In this document: one piece after another, positions 11,601 through 20,792 of the stretch
Numbering within the stretch: the stretch's first letter is position 1
How the letters are laid out: each line of letters begins with the position of its first letter
Assembly: GCA_963663665.2 (NCBI GenBank)
Contig: CAXXKP010000001.1
Coordinates: 372,001-436,000, forward strand
Source: SABI01 sp963663665
GTDB taxonomy: Bacteria > Spirochaetota > Spirochaetia > Sphaerochaetales > Sphaerochaetaceae
Direction of reading: 5' to 3'
Length of the DNA stretch: 64,000 bases
Made by a program: the position numbers and the translations under genes
Notes under the pieces: model-generated
What the model saw: only the letters and a program-made list of their open reading frames with translations
The model's database searches: none
What the model was told of the DNA's origin: nothing

Positions 11601-14600
11601 AAAGCCAATTAGAATCTTTTGTTTTGGCTGCTAGCCTATCAATACGGTCGTATTCACTTGTAATTTCTTTGCCATTTATCGTTTGGCTTCCATTATCATA
11701 TCCAGATATAATGCGGTAATTATTAGAAACATCAAAGTTGCTTGAAAGGTAGAATCCCCATCCATATGCCTGAGCCCCTTCACCATCTCCTATAAACTCA
11801 GGATTAAAGCGATCGAAAGAGTTTCCTGTTCCGTGATAGGCTCCTTGGAAAAGAATGTTTGGATTGTGTGCATCATAAGTGCCAATATTGCCTGTGGCTG
11901 ATTTAATCTGGTTTGAATTTTTAACGGTTATCTCAGAACGGTTTATAACACCATCAAATTCAGGAAATTTGTCTAGTACATCATCTACCATTTTTATTGG
12001 TATTCTAGCAGAATTGATCTCTCGCATACCCTCTACTTCGGTATCCCTAGTAATAGGATTGCGAATATTTAAGAAAACCTTCATCTGAATATTTCCAAAC
12101 TGTGCTAATGGGTATTCTGAGAAGTATATGCCATCACCACTAAGTCCCTTTCCTTGTCGGAATTCAGTGAAATGATTTTCAGTATGATGATAAACAACAA
12201 GAGGTTCTCCATTCTCATCAACGACCTTCGATGCATTGAACTTGCTTTCTGCTAATAACTTTGATATTATAAGTCTAGAAGCTCCTGTTTCGGTTATACG
12301 CAGTGATTGTTCGTCAGTCACGTAAGCTCGTACTTGATGGTCGAAATTAAGGAGCTTCTCTTTGATTTCAACTTCATGTAAATAGAAATTAGAACTATTG
12401 TTTATTCGATTTAGTACCACTTCGCAGATGTAATCTTTGTCAGCAACCTGAATAGGAGCTGCAATGACAATCGCTGTATACCCTCGTTCTTTGTAGTTTT
12501 CCAACTCACTAAAAACCTTTCCATGAGTAATAATGTCGGGAATAGCTGCGAATGCTATAGCTTTTGTTCTAGAGACACCGTGTGCGATAGATGTGTTGAC
12601 TCCTCTGATGTTCAGCTTTACAAGACCCAATCCCTCTCTATATATTTCTCTTCCGAAACTTGCATAAAAATCATTTACTTGCTGAGAAAGTTGTGTACCC
12701 TCTTTTCTCGTAAATTCATCACCTGTTAACCTTTTTACTGGAGAGGAATCCATTAACCACTGATAATTAGCTAATAATTCCCAATCCCCAAACCAAGCTT
12801 TAAACTCAGGAGTTCTTACAGCAATCCATTGTTGCTCGTTAAGATTAGTATCTTCACCATTAGGTGCCTTCATCCATTGATCTGTGCCAATATATTTCTC
12901 TCGAACTGCCTCAAAAGACGATCCTTGAAAAAGAGTGTTCCCTTGAGAATCTGTAATGCTTTCTGTATCAAATCCATCATTCCCTGTCAGAAGATTGTCA
13001 AAAGCCTCTTGAACTTCAGGAGTGAGCCTGTACCCAAATTCTTTTATTAGTTTTGAAAGAACAGCTTTCATCCTACTGAAGATATTCTTTAGTTCTGTAG
13101 AAGGAGCTTGGCCTGTTCGAAGATAGGCAACAAAGTCATCTGCAAATCGTTCTTCAAAATACTCAACGTATTCTTGAGCTTCTTTATAGGTATCAAACTT
13201 CTTGTTTGCTACTGAGAATTTACCATCAACATGCTCAATATCATCAAGAAAAGCCGTCTCAAACTCTTCACTTCCATAATGCTTTTTGAAGTCTGCTAAC
13301 TGTTCAGCAGTCGCAAGACCTCTTAGTGTATGTCCTAGTTCATGAAGCAACGTAGAAACATCAGCTTTCTTTGATAAAGTAATCACATATCTTTTTTTGC
13401 CACCAACAACTTGTTGTTCGATAGATCCTCTTGCCCCATCTCCTTTGGGAGTGTTAATCTTATCTGTGAGATTTATAATTACATTCTTCTGGAGCAATTC
13501 GTCTGTTGGAATGTTAAGAGTATTAGCTACAAGAATCACAGCATCTACATTAGCTTCCAAATCAGCAGAAGATATTTTACCTTCTGTGTGTCCTTGGATG
13601 TCTCCAATAGCATTCTTAACCAATTCCCTCTCGTGCCATTTGTAAGCTTGTTCTTCCTTCATCCTACTTAATGCATAAGGAGCTGATACATCCTCTGCAT
13701 AAGCTATATCTGGATCACGTAGCTCCATATCTTCTTGAGCAAGTGATAGATTGAGAGTTGATATTGTTCCTTCTTCATTACGGAGAGATATCTTATATCC
13801 ATCTTCAGTTTTTGTTGTAGCTTCAATGTTTGGAGAGAGCATGTGTCCTGCAAATTTCAGTTGCTCTTCATCTTCATAAACAAGAGTGTTCTCATTAAGA
13901 ATCTTCCCACCTGTAGCAAATGCTGCTTGATGGGCAAGCGCTGTTTGATCCACTCCAGTTATAGGAGTTTCTTCACTCACTTCTACCTCTAGCACCTTTG
14001 CTCCACGTTCTTGAGCAGTCCTTACTTTTTCCAATTCTGCTTCATTGGTAGGAATCAATCTCCCCTCTACTCGTACAGTTTTAATGGGTTCAATAGGTGT
14101 TTGCTTCTCTTTTTGCTTTGTAGATGAATCTTTTGAAGAAGGATCTTCTTTCTGTGATGGCTCTCCCACTTCATTAACTTTTTCAGTTTTAGGAGTGTTC
14201 ACGAAAAACGGATCTATGGAGATTGATGTCTTTGACTTGGTGAAGTTTTTATTCGATTCTAACCTCATCTTGGTCGAGTACACTCCTTGCCCAACACCTG
14301 CTGTTAAAAAACTTGTAAGGAACATACTTTTTCCAGCACTTATCGTCTGATCTACAGCTTCCTTCAAGGTATTGCCAAGAGAATCAAGTTCGAAGGTTGC
14401 TCCATTTTTATTGGCCATAGATCTAAGTGCGTTAGTAAAACCTGCTGACAGTAGGTGTTGTAATCCTTCTTCAATTGATTCCGCTACAGTGCCTTTTGTC
14501 CCTTCCCACAGAAAATTTCCAACCTCATTAACAACTCCTTGTTTTATGTGTTTTATTAATTCATTCTTGGTAAATTTATTATTGAGAGCTTTATACCATG

Positions 14601-15426
14601 GTAGAAATTCGAGGCTTCCCATTTCTACAGCACCAGTAAGGCCTGCAAATACATGAAACAAGACTCCTCCCATAGGAGAATCCCATGGCAGGGTCTTCCC
14701 GTTTGCATCCTTCGTGTTTATTACATCGTATAAAGTATTTCCTGCTTGCGAGTACCCTGCAAAAAAGAAGTTCAATCCTTTAGCTGTTAATGCTCCGCCC
14801 TTGGCCATTGTCTGTAAAGCTTTAGATCCTGTTTTCAATGCGATTCCTGCTGGGAGCCAAGAGAATAGAGCTGTCGTTGCTACAAATTTAAGAGTAGACA
14901 TTGTTGGCTGAACACCACTTAAAACAAGATTGCCAAATCCCCCATATTCATTTAATACTGGATTTTTTGATATTTTATTTTGGTAATCATCTGCATATTT
15001 TAAAAAGTCATAATTCCCTGTTATTCGGTATAGAGAAGTCGTCGTCCCTTTCATCTCTTCCCACCAGGCATTTTTAGCCGTAGCTGTTAGTGCATCCCAA
15101 TATTCTTTACCTTCATAATCAATTCCAGAGATTGCAGAAGTAGCACTCATCTCTGCCATCTTTGTAGCTTGATCCATATCAATCCCAAGATTATTCAACA
15201 TCAATGCAGTATCATAGTTCTGAATTACACCATCAGGATCTTTTGAGTTGCTTGCCAATGAGATAAGAGGATCTTTAACCTTTCTTTCAATATCCAACCA
15301 GTTAATAGGTTGTTTTTCTGAGTTGAAATCAGAGAACCCTGCTGGATTCCCCATTTTCATTAGCTGAAGAGTTTCGCTGTTATCTAATGCGTTAGACTTT
15401 TTGTTAGAGGTGCTTATTGTGTTCAT
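5593..15426 (-). CDS. Giant polyvalent internal virion protein (zincin, PBECR/LPD3-like, ART-like x3, LPD38-like)
   Basis: This 3277-aa protein is the largest in the window. Seen from the N-terminus: a hydrophobic, helical stretch at about residues 165-235; a charged linker around 410-450; a zinc-peptidase motif HELGH at about 695-699; a segment near 865-1060 (PEFKAWFGDW) like the LPD3/PBECR nuclease-like units of phage polyvalent proteins; three ADP-ribosyltransferase-like starts (VVYHHT near 1072, YHGTGN near 1194, VYHGTP near 1472); a conserved segment near 1670-2010 (VMSPGKDWNQN); a long coiled coil near 2380-2495; and an LPD38-like hydrophobic C-terminus from about 2920. Such proteins are carried in the virion and ejected with DNA. 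Its gene follows two other internal-protein genes with a 1-nt TAATG overlap. Domain names rest on motif memory. Confidence 0.88.
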   Translation of the reverse strand: MNTISTSNKKSNALDNSETLQLMKMGNPAGFSDFNSEKQPINWLDIERKVKDPLISLASNSKDPDGVIQNYDTALMLNNLGIDMDQATKMAEMSATSAISGIDYEGKEYWDALTATAKNAWWEEMKGTTTSLYRITGNYDFLKYADDYQNKISKNPVLNEYGGFGNLVLSGVQPTMSTLKFVATTALFSWLPAGIALKTGSKALQTMAKGGALTAKGLNFFFAGYSQAGNTLYDVINTKDANGKTLPWDSPMGGVLFHVFAGLTGAVEMGSLEFLPWYKALNNKFTKNELIKHIKQGVVNEVGNFLWEGTKGTVAESIEEGLQHLLSAGFTNALRSMANKNGATFELDSLGNTLKEAVDQTISAGKSMFLTSFLTAGVGQGVYSTKMRLESNKNFTKSKTSISIDPFFVNTPKTEKVNEVGEPSQKEDPSSKDSSTKQKEKQTPIEPIKTVRVEGRLIPTNEAELEKVRTAQERGAKVLEVEVSEETPITGVDQTALAHQAAFATGGKILNENTLVYEDEEQLKFAGHMLSPNIEATTKTEDGYKISLRNEEGTISTLNLSLAQEDMELRDPDIAYAEDVSAPYALSRMKEEQAYKWHERELVKNAIGDIQGHTEGKISSADLEANVDAVILVANTLNIPTDELLQKNVIINLTDKINTPKGDGARGSIEQQVVGGKKRYVITLSKKADVSTLLHELGHTLRGLATAEQLADFKKHYGSEEFETAFLDDIEHVDGKFSVANKKFDTYKEAQEYVEYFEERFADDFVAYLRTGQAPSTELKNIFSRMKAVLSKLIKEFGYRLTPEVQEAFDNLLTGNDGFDTESITDSQGNTLFQGSSFEAVREKYIGTDQWMKAPNGEDTNLNEQQWIAVRTPEFKAWFGDWELLANYQWLMDSSPVKRLTGDEFTRKEGTQLSQQVNDFYASFGREIYREGLGLVKLNIRGVNTSIAHGVSRTKAIAFAAIPDIITHGKVFSELENYKERGYTAIVIAAPIQVADKDYICEVVLNRINNSSNFYLHEVEIKEKLLNFDHQVRAYVTDEQSLRITETGASRLIISKLLAESKFNASKVVDENGEPLVVYHHTENHFTEFRQGKGLSGDGIYFSEYPLAQFGNIQMKVFLNIRNPITRDTEVEGMREINSARIPIKMVDDVLDKFPEFDGVINRSEITVKNSNQIKSATGNIGTYDAHNPNILFQGAYHGTGNSFDRFNPEFIGDGEGAQAYGWGFYLSSNFDVSNNYRIISGYDNGSQTINGKEITSEYDRIDRLAAKTKDSNWLYSVLEGIEMLMMHDTREMVLERLRESEADERAIQYFKDANYKTFGNVYNTEFSDDLNILEYYEKLSENDYTNLIASLEALGIEQENEGYIDDLVDSLSPDMNAGTIYGIISGAMEDNLDNKKATSEFFDSIGINGFSYPAKDQSGSESSTDVNYVIFNPDNIKIESPVLFQTAPPVGSDEFNKNLGNTKVVDPDGNPLLVYHGTPFDFTDFLPEKINSNLGAGMSRGAIWFSSATEMAMDYTNYFKNPEYIKFMEPINNQFKDLYNRYPIKEWDSPEFKREYKNLKAKESRWRKKAPHGSKIVSAYLNMERPYEISTTDRSWKNLDDAYVSAQFGGYDGLIVHDIADTPFPNGIKATVYAAFSNNQIFIKERMDAYTPKGVALFQEKLNEDPRVSVRVPWGKNADITYSDPGATGLDTVIKAGKDEQFAKTLESFTKLKRMSGETAEKYLNRVIDWMSDNLIAIYNSIPAKDREFAKVWYDGAHLIATQMGQRVRKNTKSMAAVIAVMSPGKDWNQNLSMAARLTDIMYAMEDQELDESSLSWLIRYLNEKGSDLSIVDKIRGRKLSELTNEEAAYYVRAYDEAHNTRAFRIALPNGTFSGYSTTKSGNKSSMVWQSFRSIEKAVSTYRNDSLKNISKELGREHKVRSFYNNIVMPWSGRGENTIDTHATAGAFLRPLGTSSPEVNAVFGGVGSGSNADKGLSGLSPILQDAMRRAASQVGILPREMQSITWVGAMNMFDNKKNKKYNDIAIEKWETENGREQIINEFRYRPSGNENVAQQESSIYEGELSRDVDIRSGWRGIRDNEESSRNLSSITRRSQESIREAVLYQLSPQAKQQLLDIRKDEVKTAVENFFYIPQDVLEEYAGEEWADDEIAFRAHLKDNPSLLEEAKNYSDTDEFLEYIKANIELGSYEWALNDDQWFKRIHAYARIQDPKDKDAQFVRLNTGTDKALIALGKDLRGYEDVDTRGNPNNRRNYDGRFVRYHWGSFKGVSTKVKRLSADSTAEELQEARALITANPRPYRKAMQVVDGARERVQEMKGYISSSDAGRDAYYDALGEELEEALNEPVLLNGMTNRQAAEYLRTSTDKRERYNAREKLSTHAGVYAMEQQANAELKKLGVEKDSDIKKLENQLRTAQADRNLYAKELKEEKKKYSEARQLGNSLGKALEERRARVKDLRTQLTEANENVRSLTNKVTTLKNRIETRALKEKLEKLHKKILATVVFNSDSIDASFEEVFNAIHSLFEQDQRPGEFKPLPQQMSQYIVEEQLRWVQQGKKITQWSLGDLEVLYEAAQLMRADAKVMLEQKKVERMNKLQNISAQMYKQQYGSMPEMGVGYGSIMNDIIDDLTTNRDTYDENIFNAIFNTVRSSIGKMQRISRMLDGNKEGVAYQLFVREAYEKMTEELRESYRRLTEADERMKELKITSDLLAKDSFGYTTTSGQKKTLSKGEVIGLYVYSQNELGTQKLVHNRGNNISPLDLAKAIGSLTEDEKAWGDYMLDNLGGDEVWERMNKTYVDVYNRNLGRRQRYFTFVADGKVDEGKTDLLVGPQGSKIRYVDKDFTKVVNPHAIYPLKLNVTHTFTSQVKKQEHFVQWASWVRDMNYLLTKGAVGRIIEMNYGPKFMNTVQEYVNDVGSPQVILDDIERIGSKIISNAAVAALSLNFLTMLKQLPSFSAALRGDVGAVELTNVALRLSNPKTHAETVKFIHEMSPYMLKRSISIEVEKYNASDFDSFLGRKVQAFNENIGMKGIQMMDQAAVNTLWLASYDTYLRRNPQKLSGEALKKEAAFRATQLISETQPTSIANDLSSLQRKKNPWVRTALLFSNQLFQYVNMVWYDLPTSAKAYMATKDPKELRKLFGIVTNMAISGAMIMLVSGVAFRKDGEDDDSYWERIRNEMMKMIASYSLPVIGGDVGQGISGWSYGGDLVDLPSSFGRMLGADWTDLDKISDRAWDVLDGAGSIGGLPTAFINRVIKSVKTENPFEMFGSSYGDLWEKWYE

Positions 15427-18377
15427 TATAATCGAGCCCTTAATCCTGTAGCTTGTACCCCAAGGAGGTTTGCCCTGTACTGGGTTATATCATTAACGAG
15501 AATCTTTATTTCCTCTTCTAAGGATGCGTACTTGTCAATCTTCTTTTGATAAGGATCTACTCCTCTAGAGCTGCGAGTTACTTGTTCTTGATTATCATCT
15601 TGAGTTGATTTTGGTCCATAATACTTACTCCATGATGTTTGTTCAGGAACGTTTGCCGTCATACTTGTCCTGCTAGGGCTAGGATTTAAAAACGCATCAT
15701 GGTTTTTCTTAAAAAGAGGATCGGTAATCTCTTTCCCTAATTCCTCATAATCGTATGTTAACGATGGATCTACATAATCCTTAAAAAGAATCTTCTTCGT
15801 GATTAATCCATCTTGTTCTGTAAACATTCCCCATGAGAGTCCATTCTTAGTAAAAGAATCACTATATGCTGGGGCAAAATACACATTAGGATTTGCTGGA
15901 TCTTCAAACACCCAGTTTCTCCCAGAGACCTTCATCCTCTTAGGAACTATACCAAAAGAACCATATAGTGCTTGCTCGTACAGACCTGATGCTGCTAGAA
16001 AATTCGAATTAACTAAAACCTCCATTCGTTCAAAATCAGTCCCGTTAGTTTCTAGGTCTTTATAGGAGTCATATCCACTAAACTCTTTTGACACTCTGTC
16101 TAATATCTGATCTCTAGGCATGTTTCTAATCATTTGCATCTCTGGAGTTTGAATTCGAGCATAGTTAATCAATGTGTCATAATCACCTTGATTAACCTTA
16201 TACATGAAAGTATTAAGGTCTTTCGACTCTAATGCTTTGATATCTCCTTCCAAATCCTGTTTTGTGACCAACTTACTAAGAGATACCATCCGATTTAAAT
16301 GGGTTGAAGCAAGGCTACTTAATGCATAGTTTGTGACTTGAACTACTAATTTTTCATAATCATCTGTTATCAACTTGGGATTGTTCTTAATAGCTAGTTC
16401 AATAGAGTCTAAAATCTGTCCCTCTAGAACAGTTCTATTTATATCACCTGTATCGTAAACATTATTTACAATGCTTTTTACAACGTCTTTAATTCGAGAT
16501 CCGTTCTCGTTTTCTCCTAGGACAGATTTTCTTATCAATTTCTCAGCTGTCTCTACTTTTAGTAACTTGTTTTGTTGTAGGTCCCTAACCAATTTAGTTA
16601 ATGTCTCTTGAGTGATAGTGGGATCTATTCTCCAATGTTTTACCATGTTAACAGTAGAAGGATCGTCTATGATCAAGGTATCCATGTCTCCTGCCATTGA
16701 GGAAACTACGTCACGAGTATCTTTATTTGATATAAACGAAAGTTCCTCTTGAGTAATTTTAGAACCATATCCTGCTTCCACTCTGAGAAGTAAGTTTGAC
16801 ACAATATTTTCTTGAGGCATATCAGCGGTGATTGGTGTGAATTCTGGAATATCTTCTCCTAGGTTATCAAGAACGTTTACAGCACTGCTTTGCCTTTCAA
16901 GCTCTTTTAGATAAGCAGTGCCTGCCTTGGTTCTGGCCTCCCACGATTCTTGCTGTACTGGAGTTGGTTCAATTTTATTACTATCAATATTAACATCTTG
17001 TGTAGTCTCTTCACGTTTTGTTACATCAAATTCTCTTTCTGTTGTGTTAGTGTTAACATTTTGTGAACTATCTACAGACAGGTCATCAACACCTTGTTCA
17101 CTATCTGTTGTATTATTTGCAACGCTTTGTGAACTTTTATCAACAGATTTTGGATTCTCTTTGCTTTTTGTTAATTCTAGTAATGATTTAGCAACACTTT
17201 GTGGACTCACGTTTATAAGTTCAGCTTTTGTTAACTCTGCTGTAACCTGGATCTTTTCATTATCTGTGAGAGGCAACTCCGTATTATAAACAGCTTCAAT
17301 TTTCCCTTGGTAAGGCAATCCAGAAAGAGTGTTATTAATATTAGCTTGCATCGCCTTAACTTTAGTAGCAGATCTTTTTTTAGGGTCATGAATCATGTCG
17401 ATTGTGTCCCATCCACTATCTGTAAAGAACGTTCCTTTTTCAATCTCTGATTCTAAATTACCCACCAAGAGTTCATCGTTGTTGGCGTAGATTTTATTCT
17501 TACTTGCATATAATTCCAGCTTGTGTCGTGTTGGAACAGTTTCAATGAGACTATCTAGAGATGAAGCTTCAAACAGTTGACCATTATCAAACGTTTCTGC
17601 AACTTGGACTTCAATGCTATTTTTTGTCTCTTTGAACTGATCATCTACTTGTGTGTCAAATTTCTTCTTCTCAGCACTCGCCTTCTCGATTAAAGATTTA
17701 GTTTGAGCTGCATCTAATCCATATTTTGTAACAAGAGAATTTAAGGTTTTATCATAATTAAAACTATCGTCTGCATAGTTCTCTTTGTATTGCCCTTGGA
17801 GTTCTTGTAATACTTTTACTGGAGCAACCGCATAAGTGTATTCTTTTACCATCTTATTAACAGTTGCAGGATTGAATAGGTTCAAAGATTCTATATGATC
17901 TCTATATCCTCGAGTAGTTTGGTCAAGTGATAAATTTTGATTACTTGAAATAACATTGCCATAAGATTCTATTTCCACTTGAATCTCGGTCATTTGTGCA
18001 TTTGTTGTTAAGGTCTTCACTATACCATTAGCCTTTTCCCTTAATAAAGGAAATTGCTCTTGAATGATTTTATTCTTAACCCTTTGACTAATGTTTGTGT
18101 TCTCGTTGATTCCCATTTGGAGAGAATCAAACTGTTCCTTAACCTTATTCCCATAGTTCTGATAATCACGGTCATATTTAAGTCCTCCGACAAACTCGTC
18201 AAGAGAATTTCCTATTCCTATAACTTCTCTATTAAAATCCGTTTCATCTTTCGCACGGTTAATTTGCTCATCATTATCTACATCATTAGCAATAAGTCCA
18301 TAAAGGTTTGAAACCATATTGATACCAGTATTAATACTGTCGGCTCTCATCCCTGCCACATAAGATTTAACTCCCAT
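15426..18377 (-). CDS. Large internal virion/ejection protein
   Basis: This 983-aa protein has no signal peptide and is mostly helical, with heptad-like stretches. A low-complexity hinge at about residues 395-480 contains three related motifs (SPQSVAK, SSQSVAN, SSQNVNT) embedded in Asn/Thr/Ser-rich text. Position and size match the second internal core protein of podoviruses (T7 gp15-like role), lying between a small gp14-like protein and the giant protein. The upstream helical domain begins GVKSYVAGMRADSI. It is expected to form part of the ejected channel. The stop overlaps the giant gene's ATG by one base, implying coupled, stoichiometric synthesis. Confidence 0.75.
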   Translation of the reverse strand: MGVKSYVAGMRADSINTGINMVSNLYGLIANDVDNDEQINRAKDETDFNREVIGIGNSLDEFVGGLKYDRDYQNYGNKVKEQFDSLQMGINENTNISQRVKNKIIQEQFPLLREKANGIVKTLTTNAQMTEIQVEIESYGNVISSNQNLSLDQTTRGYRDHIESLNLFNPATVNKMVKEYTYAVAPVKVLQELQGQYKENYADDSFNYDKTLNSLVTKYGLDAAQTKSLIEKASAEKKKFDTQVDDQFKETKNSIEVQVAETFDNGQLFEASSLDSLIETVPTRHKLELYASKNKIYANNDELLVGNLESEIEKGTFFTDSGWDTIDMIHDPKKRSATKVKAMQANINNTLSGLPYQGKIEAVYNTELPLTDNEKIQVTAELTKAELINVSPQSVAKSLLELTKSKENPKSVDKSSQSVANNTTDSEQGVDDLSVDSSQNVNTNTTEREFDVTKREETTQDVNIDSNKIEPTPVQQESWEARTKAGTAYLKELERQSSAVNVLDNLGEDIPEFTPITADMPQENIVSNLLLRVEAGYGSKITQEELSFISNKDTRDVVSSMAGDMDTLIIDDPSTVNMVKHWRIDPTITQETLTKLVRDLQQNKLLKVETAEKLIRKSVLGENENGSRIKDVVKSIVNNVYDTGDINRTVLEGQILDSIELAIKNNPKLITDDYEKLVVQVTNYALSSLASTHLNRMVSLSKLVTKQDLEGDIKALESKDLNTFMYKVNQGDYDTLINYARIQTPEMQMIRNMPRDQILDRVSKEFSGYDSYKDLETNGTDFERMEVLVNSNFLAASGLYEQALYGSFGIVPKRMKVSGRNWVFEDPANPNVYFAPAYSDSFTKNGLSWGMFTEQDGLITKKILFKDYVDPSLTYDYEELGKEITDPLFKKNHDAFLNPSPSRTSMTANVPEQTSWSKYYGPKSTQDDNQEQVTRSSRGVDPYQKKIDKYASLEEEIKILVNDITQYRANLLGVQATGLRARL

Positions 18378-18388
18378 ATTTTATTCCT

Positions 18389-19189
18389 TTAAAGATAATC
18401 TTTCTTTGTTTTTATATTGCTACCTGTTGTAGCTCCCCCGAGAATTCCAGAAAAAAGACCCCCAAGGATATCAAATCCTTTAGCCGTATTCAGAGCATCC
18501 TTTCCCTCGTTATTCATATAGTCGATATCACTAGCAAGATAGCCACCTTGGAGATCATACATATCCTTCGTTTGTTTCATTTGGAGATCCATTGACTCTA
18601 GTTGCTGATCTCTCATGAATTCATTTTCATCGACCTTTCGCATATAGGCATCGTATTGCTGGTTGGCATTTGTATAGTTGTTTACAGCACTAGCAAAGGT
18701 TGAATAATTCGATAGATTACTTTGCATCGTCGCCTGTTTTCTTGCATCCTGAGTGAGGGTCTTAGTGTTATTTATGACATTTAAAGCACTTCCAGAACCT
18801 CTGAAGCCACTAGTTGCTGCTGCTTGATTTGCAGATCCAACCTGTTGTTTATTCTGTATATCAAGTGTCGCTATTTGGAGGGCATTGATCTCTCCTTGTC
18901 TTGCTCCTATTGTTGCGGTTTGACCAAGTGAGGTGTCCCTGTTCTTTATAGTCTGATCACCAAGAAGGTTTAATTCAGCATTAGCATAATCAGTACTTTC
19001 ATTGAGTTGTTCTTTGCTTAGATCATATGTTTGTTGAGATTGTGTGTATTGCTTATCCAAGATATCTTTCTGTCTGTCAAGATCTTTTAACTTGTCATCA
19101 TATTCAGCTTGTCGAACATTGGCATTGTTTGCTCCTTGAGCTAGCCCCATAAGGCCCCCAGCAATTGCTCCTAATAATAATAGACTCAT
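18389..19189 (-). CDS. Small internal virion protein (gp14-like)
   Basis: This 266-aa protein begins with a Gly/Ala/Leu-rich hydrophobic helix (LLLLGAIAGGLMGLAQG), continues with long Gln/Asn/Lys/Asp-rich coiled-coil segments, and closes with a second Gly-rich apolar stretch (ILGGLFSGILGGATTG). This layout is typical of the small ejection protein of short-tailed phages, which enters the outer membrane first. A GGAGGTGG site precedes the ATG. Its overlap with the stop of the tail-tubular gene and its position ahead of the two larger internal proteins fit the standard podovirus order. Confidence 0.8.
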   Translation of the reverse strand: MSLLLLGAIAGGLMGLAQGANNANVRQAEYDDKLKDLDRQKDILDKQYTQSQQTYDLSKEQLNESTDYANAELNLLGDQTIKNRDTSLGQTATIGARQGEINALQIATLDIQNKQQVGSANQAAATSGFRGSGSALNVINNTKTLTQDARKQATMQSNLSNYSTFASAVNNYTNANQQYDAYMRKVDENEFMRDQQLESMDLQMKQTKDMYDLQGGYLASDIDYMNNEGKDALNTAKGFDILGGLFSGILGGATTGSNIKTKKDYL

Positions 19190-20790
19190 TACACCACCTC
19201 CATTGAGAGAGCCATTGCCAAGATTGTGAGTGGTTTATCATCTATGGATTCAATGTTCATCATTAGTTCCCTTTCATACCCACCTGTAACAAACATTTCG
19301 ATATCTCCATCTTCTATAGCTTCATTGAAATACTCCATCTTGTTGTACCCAGCTTTAAATCCACCACTATTAAGAAGTCGAAGAGTCACCTTAGTGATTC
19401 GTTTCTTTTTTCCTAGAGAGGTCCCTGTCTGCAGTTGTGCTTCGTATCGATTACTTTTAAGGTTTGATTTGAACGGAAATGGAATTGAATTATGCTGGTC
19501 GCTATAGACAATAGAATCAAAGTCAAACTGCTCTAGATAAAACACTCCATCTCTATCTACAACAACAAGGACTTCCTGCCCTTCTCGAGTATCTACGACA
19601 CTGACAGACTTAACAGATCCTGTGAAAGTCCACCTCGCCCATCCTTGAATCTGGTACATCTTGTTATACGAAAGGACCACTAGATCACCATTGTTGAGAA
19701 CGAAATATACTCTTGGTTCTGGGACTCTCTGGAACGCCCATTCTTTCACTCCAGAGCTAAGAATATGGTCTGCTGTATAACTGATATCAGCGGAGGAATA
19801 TCCTCCATTCACCATCGTGTAGCCCCTACAACGCTTCCCTCCTGATTGTATATAGAGAATGTCCTCATTCACATTTATAGCTTGAAAAGGAGCGCTGCCG
19901 TACGCAGAGACCTGCATGATAGATTGATTGATAGCATCAATATTCCCTGGCATGATCCATTCTCCACTAGCTGTTCCAACTAATAGATTTTGACCAACGG
20001 TGAGCCATTCAATCCTGTCGTTACGATTGCTACCTACTTCAAGAACCATCGCATTATCAGCAGAAGTGATCTCTCTAACCGTCACCTCATCTTCATAGAT
20101 AAGAGTCTGATCCTCTTCCCATCCTTCTGGCCATGGAGCATCTTTGATGACCTTGGTAACAGATGTTATAACATCATAAGTTGTGTAGTCATGAATGATA
20201 AAAGGTCTTGAAGCCCATAATCTATACGGATTGTTAATCGAGGAAGCAAACCATAACCTGTTCGAGCAATACGCAACACATCCAGGATAATTCCCTTCAC
20301 TTTGAAACATTCCTGCATACTTCGCATCTGTGGTTGGTACAAGAGTTGACCAAGTAAAAGTGCCACCAAGATATGTTAATTGCCTTGGAGCATGGTTTCT
20401 ATGTGCTAAGAATAAGGTCTGATAGTCCTGAGTGAATTGGATCTCTGATAATTCACTCGATAGATAATCTGTGGTAAATCCATCAGAAGAGACTCCTTCC
20501 ACTGTGATAGGATACACAACGCCTTCGCCGTCTCTGATCCTAATATACTGTGTACTCAATTCTATGATGAAGGAGAGATCTACACTGATCGTGAATGGGA
20601 TTATTCGACATGTACCAGAAAGAGTTGCTAATACCTTTGTTCCAGGTCTTCTAGTAACTCCACCTTGTATCATCGTAAGGAAGTTTTCGGATTTCGAAAC
20701 TCCACTGTGGTATAGATTCAGATCTATCCTTCCACCTAGCTTGGGAGAGACCTCACCTAGTGTGAAGTTATTTACAAGTACATCACCCAT
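19189..20790 (-). CDS. Tail tubular protein B-like (tail nozzle)
   Basis: This 533-aa protein carries a recognisable N-terminal signature of the podovirus nozzle family: NNFTLGEVSPKLGGRIDL followed by a GG-V-RRPGT motif. The rest is beta-rich, as expected for the propeller of the T7 gp12-like nozzle. It lies downstream of the gp11-like adaptor, as in related phages. The ATG at 20790 has an AGAGAGG site. It would form the distal tail tube through which the internal proteins and DNA pass. Confidence 0.85.
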   Translation of the reverse strand: MGDVLVNNFTLGEVSPKLGGRIDLNLYHSGVSKSENFLTMIQGGVTRRPGTKVLATLSGTCRIIPFTISVDLSFIIELSTQYIRIRDGEGVVYPITVEGVSSDGFTTDYLSSELSEIQFTQDYQTLFLAHRNHAPRQLTYLGGTFTWSTLVPTTDAKYAGMFQSEGNYPGCVAYCSNRLWFASSINNPYRLWASRPFIIHDYTTYDVITSVTKVIKDAPWPEGWEEDQTLIYEDEVTVREITSADNAMVLEVGSNRNDRIEWLTVGQNLLVGTASGEWIMPGNIDAINQSIMQVSAYGSAPFQAINVNEDILYIQSGGKRCRGYTMVNGGYSSADISYTADHILSSGVKEWAFQRVPEPRVYFVLNNGDLVVLSYNKMYQIQGWARWTFTGSVKSVSVVDTREGQEVLVVVDRDGVFYLEQFDFDSIVYSDQHNSIPFPFKSNLKSNRYEAQLQTGTSLGKKKRITKVTLRLLNSGGFKAGYNKMEYFNEAIEDGDIEMFVTGGYERELMMNIESIDDKPLTILAMALSMEVV

Positions 20791-20792
20791 CG

